From Bugula neritina (lineage: Eukaryota > Bryozoa > Gymnolaemata > Cheilostomatida > Bugulidae): a stretch of 64,000 bases of DNA. The stretch lies in contig OZ037768.1 of NCBI GenBank assembly GCA_964035545.1, forward strand, positions 22,532,819-22,596,818, written 5' to 3'. Position 1 is the first letter of the stretch. Every line of letters begins with the position of its first letter. Made by a program: the position numbers and the translations under genes. Below are positions 13,301 to 28,300 of the stretch, piece by piece. Under the pieces are notes generated by a model. That model worked only from the letters and a program-made list of their open reading frames with translations. It made no database searches and was not told the DNA's origin.

Positions 13301-16300
13301 TTATTCTCATATGATATCATCAGTATATCAGCTGCGTGATAGATATGTGGTGATCTTGATGGAAATGACATGGTTATAGTGTGTGGGGGCGGAGTATGTA
13401 GAACTTCTGTACAGTTGATCCACTTTTTCTATTTCTATGTCAAGAGTGTGAGTGAAGCTTGGTGAGAGTAATTTTCCATCTTTGAGAAAATTCACAAAGG
13501 AAGTCTTTTTCTAAGTAGAATAAAATTGAAATTCATTTACATAATTCCAACAGTTTACAAAATGTCCACTTAAACAATAATATTTAAATTAGCATACGAT
13601 TCTTTGGTATTTGGAATGAGACTCAATAGCCTTCATCCCCCAACTGGGGAGGAGAGGGCTGTGGCGGTAGCATTGATATTATGTCTGAACAAATTATGGC
13701 AATTGTTTACCAAATAATAATACGAAAGATATTTTGTGTGGTTATCAAGAGATGGAACTAGCTGTTCACTCACTTTCACCTATGGATAGAAATTGACCTC
13801 TACAAGATTACTGAACCTATTCCTAGCTTTGTAAACTTATCGGCAAATCAAAACGCTTGTACCATTTCCTAAGCCAATGATCAGACTTCTTTAAATTTAC
13901 TCACCCTTGTTGGTTGCTAGCAACTTGAAATAGAGGAAATATACTCTATGCTCTCTTTTATGTTATAATGGCAACAGATTTGTGTAGTTAAACTAAAATT
14001 TTACCTCAAAAATAAAGCAGCTTCTATGATGTGAAGTTAATGTTATGAAATGGTTTGATACAATGAAAGAGATTTCTATAACAGGTGCACTTATTGCCTG
14101 GGAAATCTTTGCACTTTATCTCCGTACCATAATTTGAATTAGCTATCATTAATAATAATTATGCTGTAAATGATGAGATGAAGTGTTGAATATAGAATAA
14201 TTAATATTACAATAACTTAACAGTTATGATAATTTATTACACTTTTTTTGCATAAATCGTAAAATATTGCTTTGGATTATCCCACAGTATATGACTTGTG
14301 GCACAACAGCTACTGCAACTGGATTTTATTCTAATACTGCTATAGTAGTTTATAGTGTGAGCACCCCTGATGGAAAGGGTTTTTTAGTGGGCGAAACACT
14401 TGTTTCTATGGTGGTAAAAGAAACATTATGACTGAATTCCCTTCTTAACACCACCAATATGCTTTAATGGGATTCAAACCACTAGATCACTGCTGCTCCC
14501 TCAAACATTTGCTATACAATTATCTTATACTATATACGAATGTTTTAGTGCGATTCAGAGTTATCCCCCTTACCACAGAGTTAAAGCCAGTCTCAACCTC
14601 CATGGACGTCAGTATGATGGTAAGGAATAACTTCTGTTTATATAGCAATACTCTGCTATAGTTTATATCTATAAGTAATGAGCTAGCTGTGATTCTGGGA
14701 GGTTAGCAACACGTCCCAAACCTTCCAAGACTTTAGTCGAGTTGTTCACAGGCTTCTCTCTAATGACATGTAAAATATGCACATGTTTATACCTGATGGA
14801 GACATTTCTCTCTTTTTGCTATTAGAGAACTTTAACTGTCTTATTTGAATAATTCCAGAAATTATCTCTCTTGGTGCCCTTGTATGCAGAAGATTAGATT
14901 GTACAGGAAACCATGTCATGATTTTGGAAACAGGAAGCGGGGAAAGTATTGGAAGTGTTGAGTTGAGTTTATTTACTTTTAGAATGCGGCTGGTTTGGTT
15001 GTTAAAGAGTGGTTTTCACAGCATACAAATGCAGGAGGGGTGTTGAGCCTAGCGTACCCTCTCAGCTCGCACTTTGTCGGGTATGGAACTTGGACTATTC
15101 AGGTCAGATGTTTGGGCCACGTTTACACTAAGAAGTTTCAAGTAGAGGAATATTGTGAGTAAAGTATTGGCTTTATATTTGACATATCAATTACACAATT
15201 CTGGCTCATATTGTTTGCTATTGTTTTTGTTATGAGTACCTCTGTCACTTTTTGATATATATCATATTGTCCAAATTAATTATTCAAATTAAATTTTAGC
15301 GTATTACGTACATGCATCATATAGCGTTTTTTTGGTAAACAATTTTAAATTACTTCATATTTTGTTTGGCTTCTTGTTGCTATATACTATATAGTATAAC
15401 TGTCAACACAACATTACTCAAATTTCTATGTCATAATTGATGTGTTTTTTGTAGATGGTCCATTCTTCTGGGTCAGAGTAGTGACTCCAAACTACATGTA
15501 CCAGAGTACCAAGGCGCTCACTGGTAAAATCTCAGCAGAGTATGTTATTACGACCTCTTGACCTTTTGTTTTTCTGTGAAATAGAAGGAGACTGTGTTTA
15601 TTGTGCTAATAGAGCTTAGTATGCATTCCATTGTTCATGTAGCAAGTTTAGTAGATAAGATAGATTAACTGTTTTTTCGGGAAAAGAGAGAAAAAGTTTG
15701 TGAATTTTACTTCCTGTTTCTGAGTATTTTATGGGTAGTTCTTAATAATTTTGCAAATCGTTCTAAATTATCTTAGATAGTTGAATAGTAGACTTTGGGC
15801 TAACTAATCCATAATGATTTACTAAAGGTTTGCCTAGTGTCCCAAACAATTTAGGACTTTTGGCTAATTTGAAACTGTCAGAGAAGGAAGAAAATCATAA
15901 AGTTCAGTCATACCAAATTATGTTGTATCCTTCACTTAAAGCTAATCTTTCAATTCTGGATTTGAAATAACTTTGTGGCTAATAACCAAATAGTTTTTGA
16001 CCTTGACTTAAATGAAAGACGCGTCTGCTGTTTCTCTATGCTGACGATAAATGCCCAAGTAACTGCTGCTGAGACTTAGCAGCTGTATAGCTCCTTTTTG
16101 CAATGCTTAGAAATTATAGTAAACAATTTTATGTCACATCTGAAATAATATGAACTGATAAAGTTAATGCTGATCAAATTTTGTATTTTTGCATTAATTT
16201 ATCACGTTTAATTGGTTATCATTGATTGATTATAATTGATTAGTTATAATTAATTATCATTTCTTTCAGCTGGCGGTCATATTCTAAAATAATTCACCAA

Positions 16301-19300
16301 GTTTTCATGCTTGAAGCTAGTATATTTATATCTAGACTAAGATTCACACCAAGCAGTTTTTTATTAAGTAATTTTAGCAATTTTGTCATATGAGCAGATT
16401 AGATTTTCTATGATAGCCTTATTTCATGGAGATTGTGTTGGTATAGTAACACTAAACTAAAGTGGGTTGTACACACCACTTCAGTTGTTACGTAATAGTT
16501 CATTGAATATTTTTGTTGATCATTGATCATGGAGTTCAAGTATTACTCAAAGTAAATACTTAGGTCTTAGAGTAATACTTGAAGTAAGTGCTGGGAGTAA
16601 GTGCTTGGAGTAAGTACTCTATATACTTGAAGTAAGTGTTTGAAGTAAGTCTTTCCACTCAGTATATCCTAAGTCTAGACTCAAAGCATTCCACTATATA
16701 ATTATATGTTCCTATACTATTTTATTATATATTATATAGTTATAATTATTATGACTATAGACACTTGAGTATTTCCAGGTGGACCAACACACTGGACGTA
16801 AAGGGCAATGCCACCATGACCATTGAGTTTCTACACTCAGATGATCGGCCTGTTGCAGACGTCAAGCCAATGATTAGAGAGATACCAGAGGTTATTCTTA
16901 TATATTAGAGTCTTCCTTTCTCTTCTGGTTAAATATAGTATAATATACATATATACATTGTGTATTAGAGTCTTTCTTACCTATAGTTTTTGTTAAATAG
17001 GGATAAGAAAAGAGTTTTTTTATGCCTAAATGAGTCATTTCAGCTTTTACAAACTCAGAACTTTTTTTACTTTCTCTTTATTGTAAAATATATTTTATAC
17101 GATTCTTTATATATTTGTGAAACTAGTAAGTTTTCCCATTTTAATAAACTATTGAAACAGAAGCACAATTCTTGAGTATTTTCAATTAATTTCTGCCGGT
17201 CATTTTCACCAACTTTATACACTGTGTTGCAGTTTGACAACAGTAGGGGAGGAGCAGAAATCGCTGTGCCTACCGTGGATCTTGCGAACCATCTCGGCAG
17301 CCAGAACGCGCTCATAGGCAAGCAGGTGAAGGTCTCTGTGGTCATGTTGGACTGGCACTGGAACAAGACATACAGCGGCTTCTCGACGACTCGAGTCTTC
17401 TCTGATGAAGTCAATCTGAAGTTCCTGGGAGGGCGAGTTTGGACTTTCAAACCGAATGTACCGTTCAAGATTTATGTGAGTAACTCAATGAGAATATGTA
17501 GATGCAACTCTAGTATGTAGGAAAATATAAGGACTTGATAGATGCAGTCACTTCTTGATATTAGATTCAGTGTGAACCATTTTTGTGTACTCTGCGAGCA
17601 TTTGGTAGAGGAACAGATTTAAAACTGGAAGAATTGTGTCTCAATAAGTTTTAACCTGCATGCTGCATACTTGTCAGGTATTTTATTACCTCCTTCATGC
17701 AAGAACTATTACGTAGTATTTTTGGTAATGTGAATTTGGAGCATGTCATATGACGTGGTATATATCAGTATTGAAGTTTTGGTATGTGTGGTTTGTAGTA
17801 CTTCAATTCATGAATATACTGTATAATGTATATTTTTACTGTATATTGTATACTCTATATTACATATATTGTATACTCTATAGTGTACATTGTATGCTGT
17901 ATAACATTGTGTATTGTATACTGTGTATTGTATATTGTATATTGTACATTGTATACTGTGTATTGTACATTGTATACTGTGTATTGTACATTGTATACTA
18001 TATACTGTGCAGTAAATTTGTAATACTTATGAGTACATAGTATATAGTATGCTGTCCATGCTATAAAGTGTAAACTATCGCTGTTTACAGATTGCTGCCG
18101 TCAAAGCTGACCAGTCACCCATACAGAAAGTGGTTTCACAGTTTGAAGAAAAAGTCGAGTTACAAATTTCTGTGGAAGATGAGGGGGTCTCTGCCAGCAC
18201 CCGCACTGAGTATTTGACAGTCCCTAAGTCTAGTATTGTGGAGTACTGGCTCAGACCTGGTCTCACTACTCAGCGAATCACAGTGGTGGTGAGTTCACGT
18301 CTGCTAATCACTCGTAACTCGTAACATACACAACTCGTAACATACACAACTCGTAACATACACAACTCGTAACATACACAACTCGTAACATACACAACTC
18401 GTAACATACACAACTCGTAACATACACAACTCGTGACATACACAACTCGTGACATACACAACTCGTGACATACACAACTCGTGACATACACAACTCGTGA
18501 CATACACAACTCGTGACATACACAACTCGTGACATACACAACTCGTGACATACACAACTCGTAACATACACAACTCGTAACATACACAAAATATTTTCTA
18601 CCAGAAAAATCCATTATCTGTAATATAAGCGCATTTATTCAGAAAATGGCTTCAAAACATATATTTTTCTCTTTGGTATTCAAGAAGACTGAAGCTATAA
18701 TAATGTAATCTAGTTTGTCTGCATTGTAAGTTGTCTGCTACTTTTTTGAGAATGTAGTTTTGTTAGCCTTCATACTATCTAATAAAATTATGCAGTAGGT
18801 TTTGGAATGCTTTCTGAGGTGGCCCCCAATCTCACTGGTTTTCACATACAAGTTATACCATCACAGTGTAATGCAAAAAATAGAATCATCTTTAGCGTGG
18901 AAAGCCACTTAATTTATGGATTATTATTTAGAATTCAACTCATATTGTTTCTGTAAGCTGCCTATAAATGGTTAGCTTTTCTTAGTAGATCTGTTTGATC
19001 TTCCACATCTTTCATTTTCTCTATTGTTAATTTACTTGTCATTTAAATGTATACTCAGTATTTAGTTACCGTGGTGTTAAATATAGCTTTCTTTAATCCC
19101 TCCTCCACCTCCCCCAACTAAAACTAGCACTAAGCTAGAGAGTGAAATATGCTTTCATTTGTATTCATCCGTTACGGTTGAAAATAGTTTTTAATCTGAG
19201 AGAAACCTCTGACTATGTGCAGCTTTAGCTGTTTTACCTTGGCTGTTTCCTTTGTTAGACATGCCTCATGTCTCTTGAATTACATTGGCTATTTTGTAAA

Positions 19301-22300
19301 CTTGTTGATATGATTGGCAACGTTTGGGAATGTTGCATGAAAGCTTCGCTTTGGAATTTTATTTTTTGCGTAATATGCAATTTCAAACGCAATTCTATAT
19401 TGTACATAGCGGCTTCTATAAATTCAAATAAATGTATTTATATATTTAATGTAGAAAAGTCTATAAATTTGCTGCAAGTCGCATACTTTTCATCTATAAA
19501 AAAATTCAAAGTAATTAATCTTTATTGCTAAAAATTTTTTGTCAAGTTTCTATTTCAAAATTCTGATTGAAAGATTTCTCAATAAATAGCTGCAGTCATG
19601 TTATCAACTGATTGATTAATGGAAACCTTGTCTCGGAGCAGTTCAAGTGGTCACATGACTAGAATATTAGGGTAGATAATTTATGGCCGCCAAATTCAAG
19701 AAGTAGTTCACAGATGGAGCTCTCTTTCATCTAATACCATTTCTTTTTGATGTTGAGTTTGTAATAATAATCCTTGTATATGGGTTAAAGTTGAAATCTG
19801 AATAATGAACGTAGGTACTCTTGAGTATAGCATTTACTGCTTTCAATTTTTATGCATTCAATAATAACAGATATATACCTTAATGTCACTTACAGTATAT
19901 TATACTCAATCTGAGTGTATATTTATATGACTGTGGACTGTTTCCTGTCAAATTTATACTCCTACTTACCCTTTACGTACATTGCACTGAAATTACACTT
20001 ACACTGTACTTAGATTGTGCTATGCATTGCACTTGCATTGAGTGGCTCTTGTAACATAACATAATATAGTATAGTAAATTATAATAAATAGCAAATTGTG
20101 TTTGAAGTGTTTTTATATCTTTTCCTTTCTCGGAATTTTCCTGTTTAGAAGATTATGACTCATCAATTTTGCTGTCATGTTGAAACTCTTCAGCCATTTT
20201 TACCAACTATAACTTATGCTATTTTTAGCCCAAGTTCAACTGAATAGAATATTATATATTTCACTTTCTTTGATGCTTCTATTCATACCACACAGGCGAG
20301 ATACGGACAGAGAGTTGATACAGAGGAATCTTTAGTTGCCACCAGACATTTCTCTCCCAATGATCTCTACATCCACATCACAACAACGACCTCTAAACCC
20401 AGCGTTGGTACATACATCATCTTCACCCTGCAGACCAACACCTTTGTAGACTATGTGTATTATCATGTAAGTGTGTCCCAAAATAGCCTGCCATGTCTGT
20501 GTGTGGTCTGATATTAATAGATTTGTATTTTGTGTGGTCTGTTTGGTTACACAGTTGTCATGGTAACAATTATGCTTCTACAGGACATGAAATCTTACTT
20601 CTTGATAGTTTTAGACAATGCATGCAATTTTCGTTATCTTTTAGTGATTTGGTACTTTATATCAAAGTTATTGCGTGTGCATATGGCAAATGCTATTTAT
20701 AAGGGCTATGTGGGCATATGCATTCTAGGAACAATCTAGAGTTTAAATATAAACTATAGACAGCTAGCACTATCTAGAGTATAAATATAGACTATAGACC
20801 ATAGACAGCTAGCACACACCAGAGAATGACTCCAAGTTATGTTGGGAATGTAGACCTAGCTAGTCATTGTGGTTGTATGTTTCTTGAGATAATATTTATC
20901 AAAATAAAGTTAATAGAAAGTCACTAATACTCAAAGATAAGTCATTTGTAAGGATTAGTATGTCTTATCGTTTAACTCTAGTGATTAGACTGTCTACTAA
21001 TGTTGGACGGCTGCTGTATCCACTTTATCTCTACGTCTGCTGCGTTTCCTTTATTTCTACGTCTGCTGTAATTATCTAATTTTTTAAACTGAAAACTAAA
21101 TTAAAATTAGATAAGACTTTCATGCAATTGTATTCTGTTTATGTTATAGTGTTACCTTAATTGAGTATTTCTATAAGACATAGATGCACCTATACCTGTA
21201 CCCATCACTCTACGGTCATATGATGTAAATAATATGGCCGTGTTTGCAGATTGTTTCCGCTGGTCGTATCATCACCTCCGACAAGGTGGAAATGTTTTCC
21301 AGAAATAAACTCTTATCGATAGCTTTATCAAGAGCCATGGCGCCTGCTGCCAGAATAGTGGCCTACTTTATAGGTCCAGACGGCCAGGTGGCTGCCGATA
21401 GCCTGCAGTTCCATGTGGATGCCTCTAAGTTGCATCTGGTATGTCTAGCCCCTTCTTTATTTCCATTGCAGCTGGTAGGAACCTAGTCTTTTGACAAAAC
21501 TTAGGTGTTTTCATTTTTTGCCATTTTTAATCAATTTAACAAATATTTCATCATCTAAAATAGTTTGGTTTAGCTGTTTGAATTATGACATTTTTAATCC
21601 CAAATTCGATTTGCATGCCTTGTGGTCTTAAAATTGCTATCTTGTTTGAAGTAAAAGTAGATAACTCTTGCACTCACATACAATATGTTATAATATAACT
21701 TATGGAGTTATGTTATTACAATTAGATGGTTTTCCAGGTCGCATGATTAATCCTGTCTTGTTTGTTTACAGATGAAAATGGGTATCGGAAGAGGCAAGGA
21801 CTTGAGCTCGTCTGCTGTGAAGATTGGCGTGAAAACTCGTCCTCTGTCGTATGTTGGCGTCGCCATAACCAGGAAGGAGTTTTATCAAATGGGTCACCGT
21901 AACAGCTTCACTTGGGAACAGGTTTGTTGGAAATGTTTACCTGCGCCATTTACCTGCACCGTGGTACCTGGAAAAGGTCACTCCAAAGTTATTTGGTAAT
22001 TTATGTATGACGGTGCTCGGTAAAACGTAGCAGAGTTTTCAGCCAACTCAAAGCATCACGTGCCTCAGGCTTGCTTAGTCTGTGAACTCTGATTTATGGT
22101 CGTATCAACTCGAAGGCATGGCATTTTGACAAAAATGTTTGTGTGTTTATTTTTGGTCAAATTAAAGCATTTCCTAGTGTTTAGGTCAACTTTTTATGCG
22201 AATGGTTGTTTGCAAAAATATCTCCACCATGATAAAGCATAATTTGTTGCATTTGTGTGTTGTCTGCCCCTGAGAATGACGATACATGCGCACTATCATG

Positions 22301-25300
22301 GCTAATATAGTAGCATGGTATATATACCTGCATCATTTGTGTATTTTCAATCTCGTTTTCATAAGTAATGTTTTATTTTCTAGTGATACTATTAACGTTC
22401 ATATTATCTGAGTAACGTTCGAACCCCTAGGTTATTATAATTAGTCAACTTCTGTATTTATTGTAATGAATTTCTATACTAATAGTTAATAAACTAGCAT
22501 GAGTACAGATAGCACTGTATACGATGTACTGTAGGTGAACCGAGAGCTGTACACATACGACAGTCACGCTAATCAGAGTATTACGCACTACTGGAAGAAA
22601 CAAGGTCAAATTGAGAGCGCATTTCGAGCTCCCACACCGTCCTTTGCTCACGATGCCAACACTACTTTCTACGTGAGTCGGCAGCTTTACTTGCATTTCC
22701 TGTGACATTATATCATTTCCTGTGACATTATATCACTTCCTGTGACACTATCATTTATTACTAAAGACTCGTGTTGTGTTGAGTCGATTCGCAAATTCAC
22801 ATTTTTGGCATCTTCAAAAAATCGAGATTCACTCCATTTATTTATTATGAGGTTAATTGTGCTATAAAATTCATATTTGTGATGCGAAAAAGCAAATATT
22901 TCTCTTAGAATTATTTTTCAGACTGAAATAATGACAGACCATAAAGCATTTCCAGAGTTCATATCGGTTGTATTAGTTATAATCTTTTTGACACCAGGAG
23001 GCATTATTTTTTGATTTTTTTCAACTCCGCTGTGTCTTGCAGTACTCCGGGCTGTACATATTTACCGACGCCAATGTTTCCTCTGTCTACACCACTTGTA
23101 ACTCTACTAAAGGCGATTATCCCTGTATGGACGGGAACACATGCTACAACTACAAGCACGTCTGCGATCACGCTAACTTCTGCTCTAGTGATCATAAAGA
23201 TGAGATGGGTTGCCCCGCCCCCCTATATCCAGGTACTTTTCTATATTCAGGTAGTTTTATATATTTTCAGGTACTTTTCTATATACTCAGGTACATTTCT
23301 ATATATTCATGTCCTTTTCTATATACTCAGGTACTTTTCTATATACTCAGGTACTTTTCTATATATTCAGGTAGTTTTTATGTTGTTACTCTTATTACTC
23401 TTTTTTCCTCTTTTTTGTTTTGCATATACCAGGAAATGTTTGATCATAGATTTTCTCTTTCAACCTTCAACATACAAATTGGAATTTTGTGTCAAAAGTG
23501 TAATCATTTTTCGCCCTGAGGTCTCTATGCATCTGCATATCTTAAACTCCAATCTAGAAGTTTATGCAGAAAAATACTCACCGGTTTAATTAAAAAGAAA
23601 ACATTTTTAATAAGGTATTTATTTTTGTTAAAGGGGTTTTAGTATTTTTAAACTATTTGTCATGCTTGTGTCAATTAAACACAAGCACGTTTTCTGCCCG
23701 TGATTTGAAATGAAATTATATTTTTTTGCCACTTGTCTGAGGTTGCTCAGCATATTTCAGGCTGAACTCAGTAATTGCCTGGCTAATGGTGCACTTCAAA
23801 GTAAACTGGCACATTAATAACCACTAAGCTAAGAGACCTGGCCAGGTAAAGATTTTCCTGTGGCAAGGTCGATTCACCCAACACCTGTGATCCCCTCTAC
23901 AGTTACACAACAGAGTCATAACTCACTGCAACCTGTTTAATAGGTTGACAGTCTGCCAATTGAAAGTTTAAAGCACGTACAGAAAAAAATGTCCTCACAT
24001 ATGACTTTCAGTATATTTGAAAAATATTGTTTGTTTGCATAATCATAAATTTATGTATAATTACAGTTTTTTAAATGAGTTATTTTCTTGACTCATGGGG
24101 GCAGCGATGTAAGGGAGTGATATAGTACGCGCAGATTATGTCTGGCTGGTGGTCAAAATCACGTCTAGAACGTTGATGATGTCATAGTCATTCTCGTATC
24201 ACATCAAGCTTTAGGCATGGTCTATATTCTATAACCTCCATGTAGAACTTGTGTTACCAGGGATTGTTACTCTGACCATCGTCATAGCAATTGTCTAACA
24301 ATCCTCTGCAGTTCTTTTCCAAATTTTTGCAACCCTCCCTCACCCCTCTCCGTTACTATATCCACCCCTGTAGTTGTTCTACATGAACTCTGCAGTCAAT
24401 ACTCTCAGATCTAAAAGTGCATTTAATACAAAATAAAGTAGGCCTAATACAAAGTATACTATGCGTTAAAGCTCGTCAACCTAGTTTTGATACTGATAGT
24501 GTCTGACACTAATAGCATCACTCCTCGAATTTTATTTGCTTTTTTTCTTTCACTTGTGTAGAAAAATATATTATATTATGCTGCATTATTTCTCCCAACT
24601 AAACTACCCTACCTTCCTGTTCAGTTGGAGTTTCTTCTCTTGTATCCTTTGGTCATTAAATTTAAAAAGCATAAAGTTATATTTTATTCTCTAACTATTC
24701 TTCACAGCCTGGTTTCGCTGTGCCTATAGATACATGCAATAGTTACATTGTAAATTCTTTATGGTGTTAGATATAGTTTGAGTTCTTATGGTACGTGTAG
24801 GGCAGGTGGAGGACTCTGAAGACACCCCTTTGGATGATGACAGAAATCTATGGCGAGCTAAGCACGTGTGGCCATACCGTACAGATCTTGCATTCGGTTG
24901 GCTGCACAAATATACCAAGCAGAGCGGAGGCAATGCTATCACACTTAAGGCTTCACCTATCGGAGTCACGTGGGTGCTCAGCGGGTTTGCACTAAATCCA
25001 GAACACGGCCTTTCCATCGCTCAGCCCGTCACCGAAAAAGTTTGTTTCACGTCTCGCCTATTTACACACATTCTAAGATGACTATAATATTAACATAATA
25101 GACAATTTCAAGTACTATATTATAGTTTGAACTTTTAAGTTAGCTCAGTGATTAGGCTGTGTGTTGCAGCAGCTAAAAATAGCATGCAATGAAAGTTAGC
25201 AATAATTACTATTAATTTTATAATACCAAAAATTTCACTGCCACTGGAAATGTCATCAGGATGAGCGCAGAATTTATTATAAAACAAAATTCGTTAAGCA

Positions 25301-28300
25301 TAGCATACAACTCTCAGCCTGTAGATGATAGCTAAGATATATTTTAATACTGCGTAAATGAATTGTTTCAGGATTCTTTGGTAAAGGAGGTTGAATATCT
25401 ATCTTTTTAGTCTAACACTTACCTAGCATTACTGGTTTTATAAATTGAATTTTTTCTTTTTGTGGTTAAAATTACTGAAATGACAACTCCAAGTGTTTGT
25501 TTTACTTGTCAATAATATCTCATAATGTAACACCTACTCTGTACTAGCATTCACTACTGAGCAGTTATATGTACTGTCACTGGTGCATTGCGATAGGAAA
25601 ATGTGAGTGGTAGTTGTGGTATTGCAGCTTCACATGTGGATATTTATCAAAGTGGGCGGACAGAAAAAGGTGAGACTGGGAGAGATTTTGTCCCTGGAGA
25701 TTCTCGTGTCTAACAAGTGGTCTGAGCCGGTTGATGCCCTCCTTTCCATCCCGGCATCCGATGATTACTCATTCGTGCAGATTGACCGCGAGGAGGGGTC
25801 ACTGGGGTCACCAGTCAGCGGGGAACAACAGGTACCAGCAAATGTTTACTTGAATTACACAAACGTTTACTTGTGTACTCATTTGGCTTGTAGTTTTGGT
25901 CAGTATAATATATTTTAGATCTAAAACTTCTTGTAAAATTGAACATGCGGCTATTTTGGGGTGTTGGTTACATGATGTGACAAATTTCTATTGTGATGAG
26001 TCATGCTTTTCTGAACTCTACATTGTACTACTACATTGTGTTACTACATTGTGTTACTACATTGTGTTACTACATTGTGTTACTACATTGTGTTACTACA
26101 TTGTGTTATTACATTGTGTTGCTACGTCGTGTTATTACATTGTGTTACTACATTCTGTTGCTACATTGAGTTGCTACATTGTGTTACTACATTGTGTTAC
26201 TACATTGTACTACTGCATTGTGTTACTAAATTGTGTTACTACATTTTGTGTTACTACATTTTGTGTTACTACATTGTGTTTACTACATTGTACTACTATA
26301 TGCTGTAGATTCTGGTGCCTATGTTTGAGAAAAGCAAGAGAGTTATATACGTGCCAATAGAACCTCACAGAACGGGTTCCATGGCTATACCTGTGAGGCT
26401 GCTCAGTGTCATCGGGGGACACAGTGCCACCCTCAAGATCACAGTCGGGGTGAGAACACTGGCTGTATATTGTATTGAGAAATCAAATTATACAAGAGTT
26501 GCCTTCTTCCAATATTTTGCAATTAAATGCAGACCTACTACTCTGTATTTTTAATTACACACACGCGCACACACACGCACACACACTCACACATATATAA
26601 ACACAAAATATAAATAGCAATGTAATATATATACGCAGCATGATGGAATACAAGACAGAAACATCACCAACTACCAAGTTGATCTGAGACAAGCCAACTC
26701 TGAGAGACTACCAGATCTCTTTATCACGGTTGAGGAGAGTCACATAGCCCCCGAACAGAGACTGGAAGTGTACGTGGAGGGCTCAGCTAAATCATATGTT
26801 AATGTCATAGGTCAGTTATATATAGGTCAATCTCACAGGCTTTATGATTGGTCAGTTATATAGATTCAGTCTGTCATGTGATAAAATTGACTGCCATATA
26901 ACTATAGTAGATGTTGGATAAAGTATAAAAAATTTCTTTTAAAAATTTCTTTTTTTTTGTTGAGTTTATAGCCTGTTAAGAATGTTCTAGAATGTTCATA
27001 TTTATAACAATTGATTTTGTTGTTTTCAGGTGATATTGTTGGCATTTCATTTTTCCCTAAGACCAACTATGATCTCAAAACTACAAACTTGTTAGGGAAA
27101 CCGTATTACAGTGGTTCTGAAGCTACATTCAATTTTGCTGCGAACCTGTACTCCCTCAATATGGTCAGGTCACTTGGAACTCTGGATAAGTCTAAACTCG
27201 CCAAAATCACCACTTCTTTGAATGTTGGTAAGTCTTGGAGCCTCGCTGCCTGGTCACATGACTTTTAGTCACTGCTAGAAGGCAGCTTGAAAATTTTGTG
27301 ACAAGTTGCTGTTTCTGCTATACTTCAGAAGTTGTGAATCTTCTGTTTAGTTGATGGAGTTTATGTTTCAAGTTCTTTATGTTGTCATATTTATATCTTT
27401 TGCACCTTTATTTGTTTGTTTGGATTAATATGTGTGTGAGTCAAGTGGTACTCAAGCTGAGTTATATGTTAGGACTAAAATATTATATGTATATGTCAAG
27501 TAGTACTTGTGTATATCTTTCTTCTCAAGTAATACTTGTGTATCTCTCTTTCCTTTCAAGTAATACTTGTGTCTTTCTCTCAACTGTATGCTGTGTTCTG
27601 TTTGTAGAGATGCAAGAAATGTTGTCGTATCTGCAACCAGACGGATCATTTTTGGAGTTTAGATGGAGTTTTAGACCTAGTACCTGGTAACTTGATTATA
27701 TAGATTGTGGTTTGCCGTTAGATGCCCCTCAGATTTTTGTGATTTTGCTATTTGAAAACTTAGCCTTTAATTGAAATTATTTTAATATCAATTTTAAACT
27801 GTAATATATAAAACTAGTATCTAGTTTGGCTAAATTTTAAATTTAATTTTAATTTCTCAATTTGAATTTGAATAGGAAATAGTAAAATATCAATTAGACA
27901 GTTGAATAGCACAGTGTATGTCTATTTATTAAGAAGCTGTATGACTCATTGCCATAACATCTTCTAAAGGTTAACAGCGACAGCGTTGGAGGTCTTAGCA
28001 GATGGCACCAAGCTGACAGACCTGAGAGATGAGTTCAAGATGCCGTCGACTGTAGTCAACTTGACAGCGTCTTGGCTGGTTCAGCAGCAGGATAACACAA
28101 CCGGAGAGTTCTTTGAGTCCGGGGAGTTCCACAACCGTATGTATGTGGTGAGTTCAGTTCGTATTACTCCGCCGTGTCTGAAAGTACACAGACTTCTAAG
28201 TTCATTGCAACTAAATTTAATTGGTATGTTTTCAATTGAATTTTGTGATAAGACAGTTTGTTACATTTACTAAAGCTAAATTGTTGGCTACTAATTATTG

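Noticed and set aside
17067-17468. Minus-strand open frame of 133 residues
   Set aside because: It is the antisense shadow of A2M-like exon 8, which has clear family motifs on the plus strand.
18316-18587. A CRISPR-like array
   Set aside because: The 16-bp units are directly adjacent with no unique spacers, and the gene structure is eukaryotic.
18270-18614. Minus-strand open frames of about 90-115 residues with repeated VVYVTSC
   Set aside because: They are translations of the 16-bp minisatellite after A2M-like exon 9, open in several frames at once.
25896-26360. Plus-strand open frames of 90-154 residues rich in VLLHCVTTLCYYI
   Set aside because: They are translations of the 13-bp minisatellite before exon 17.
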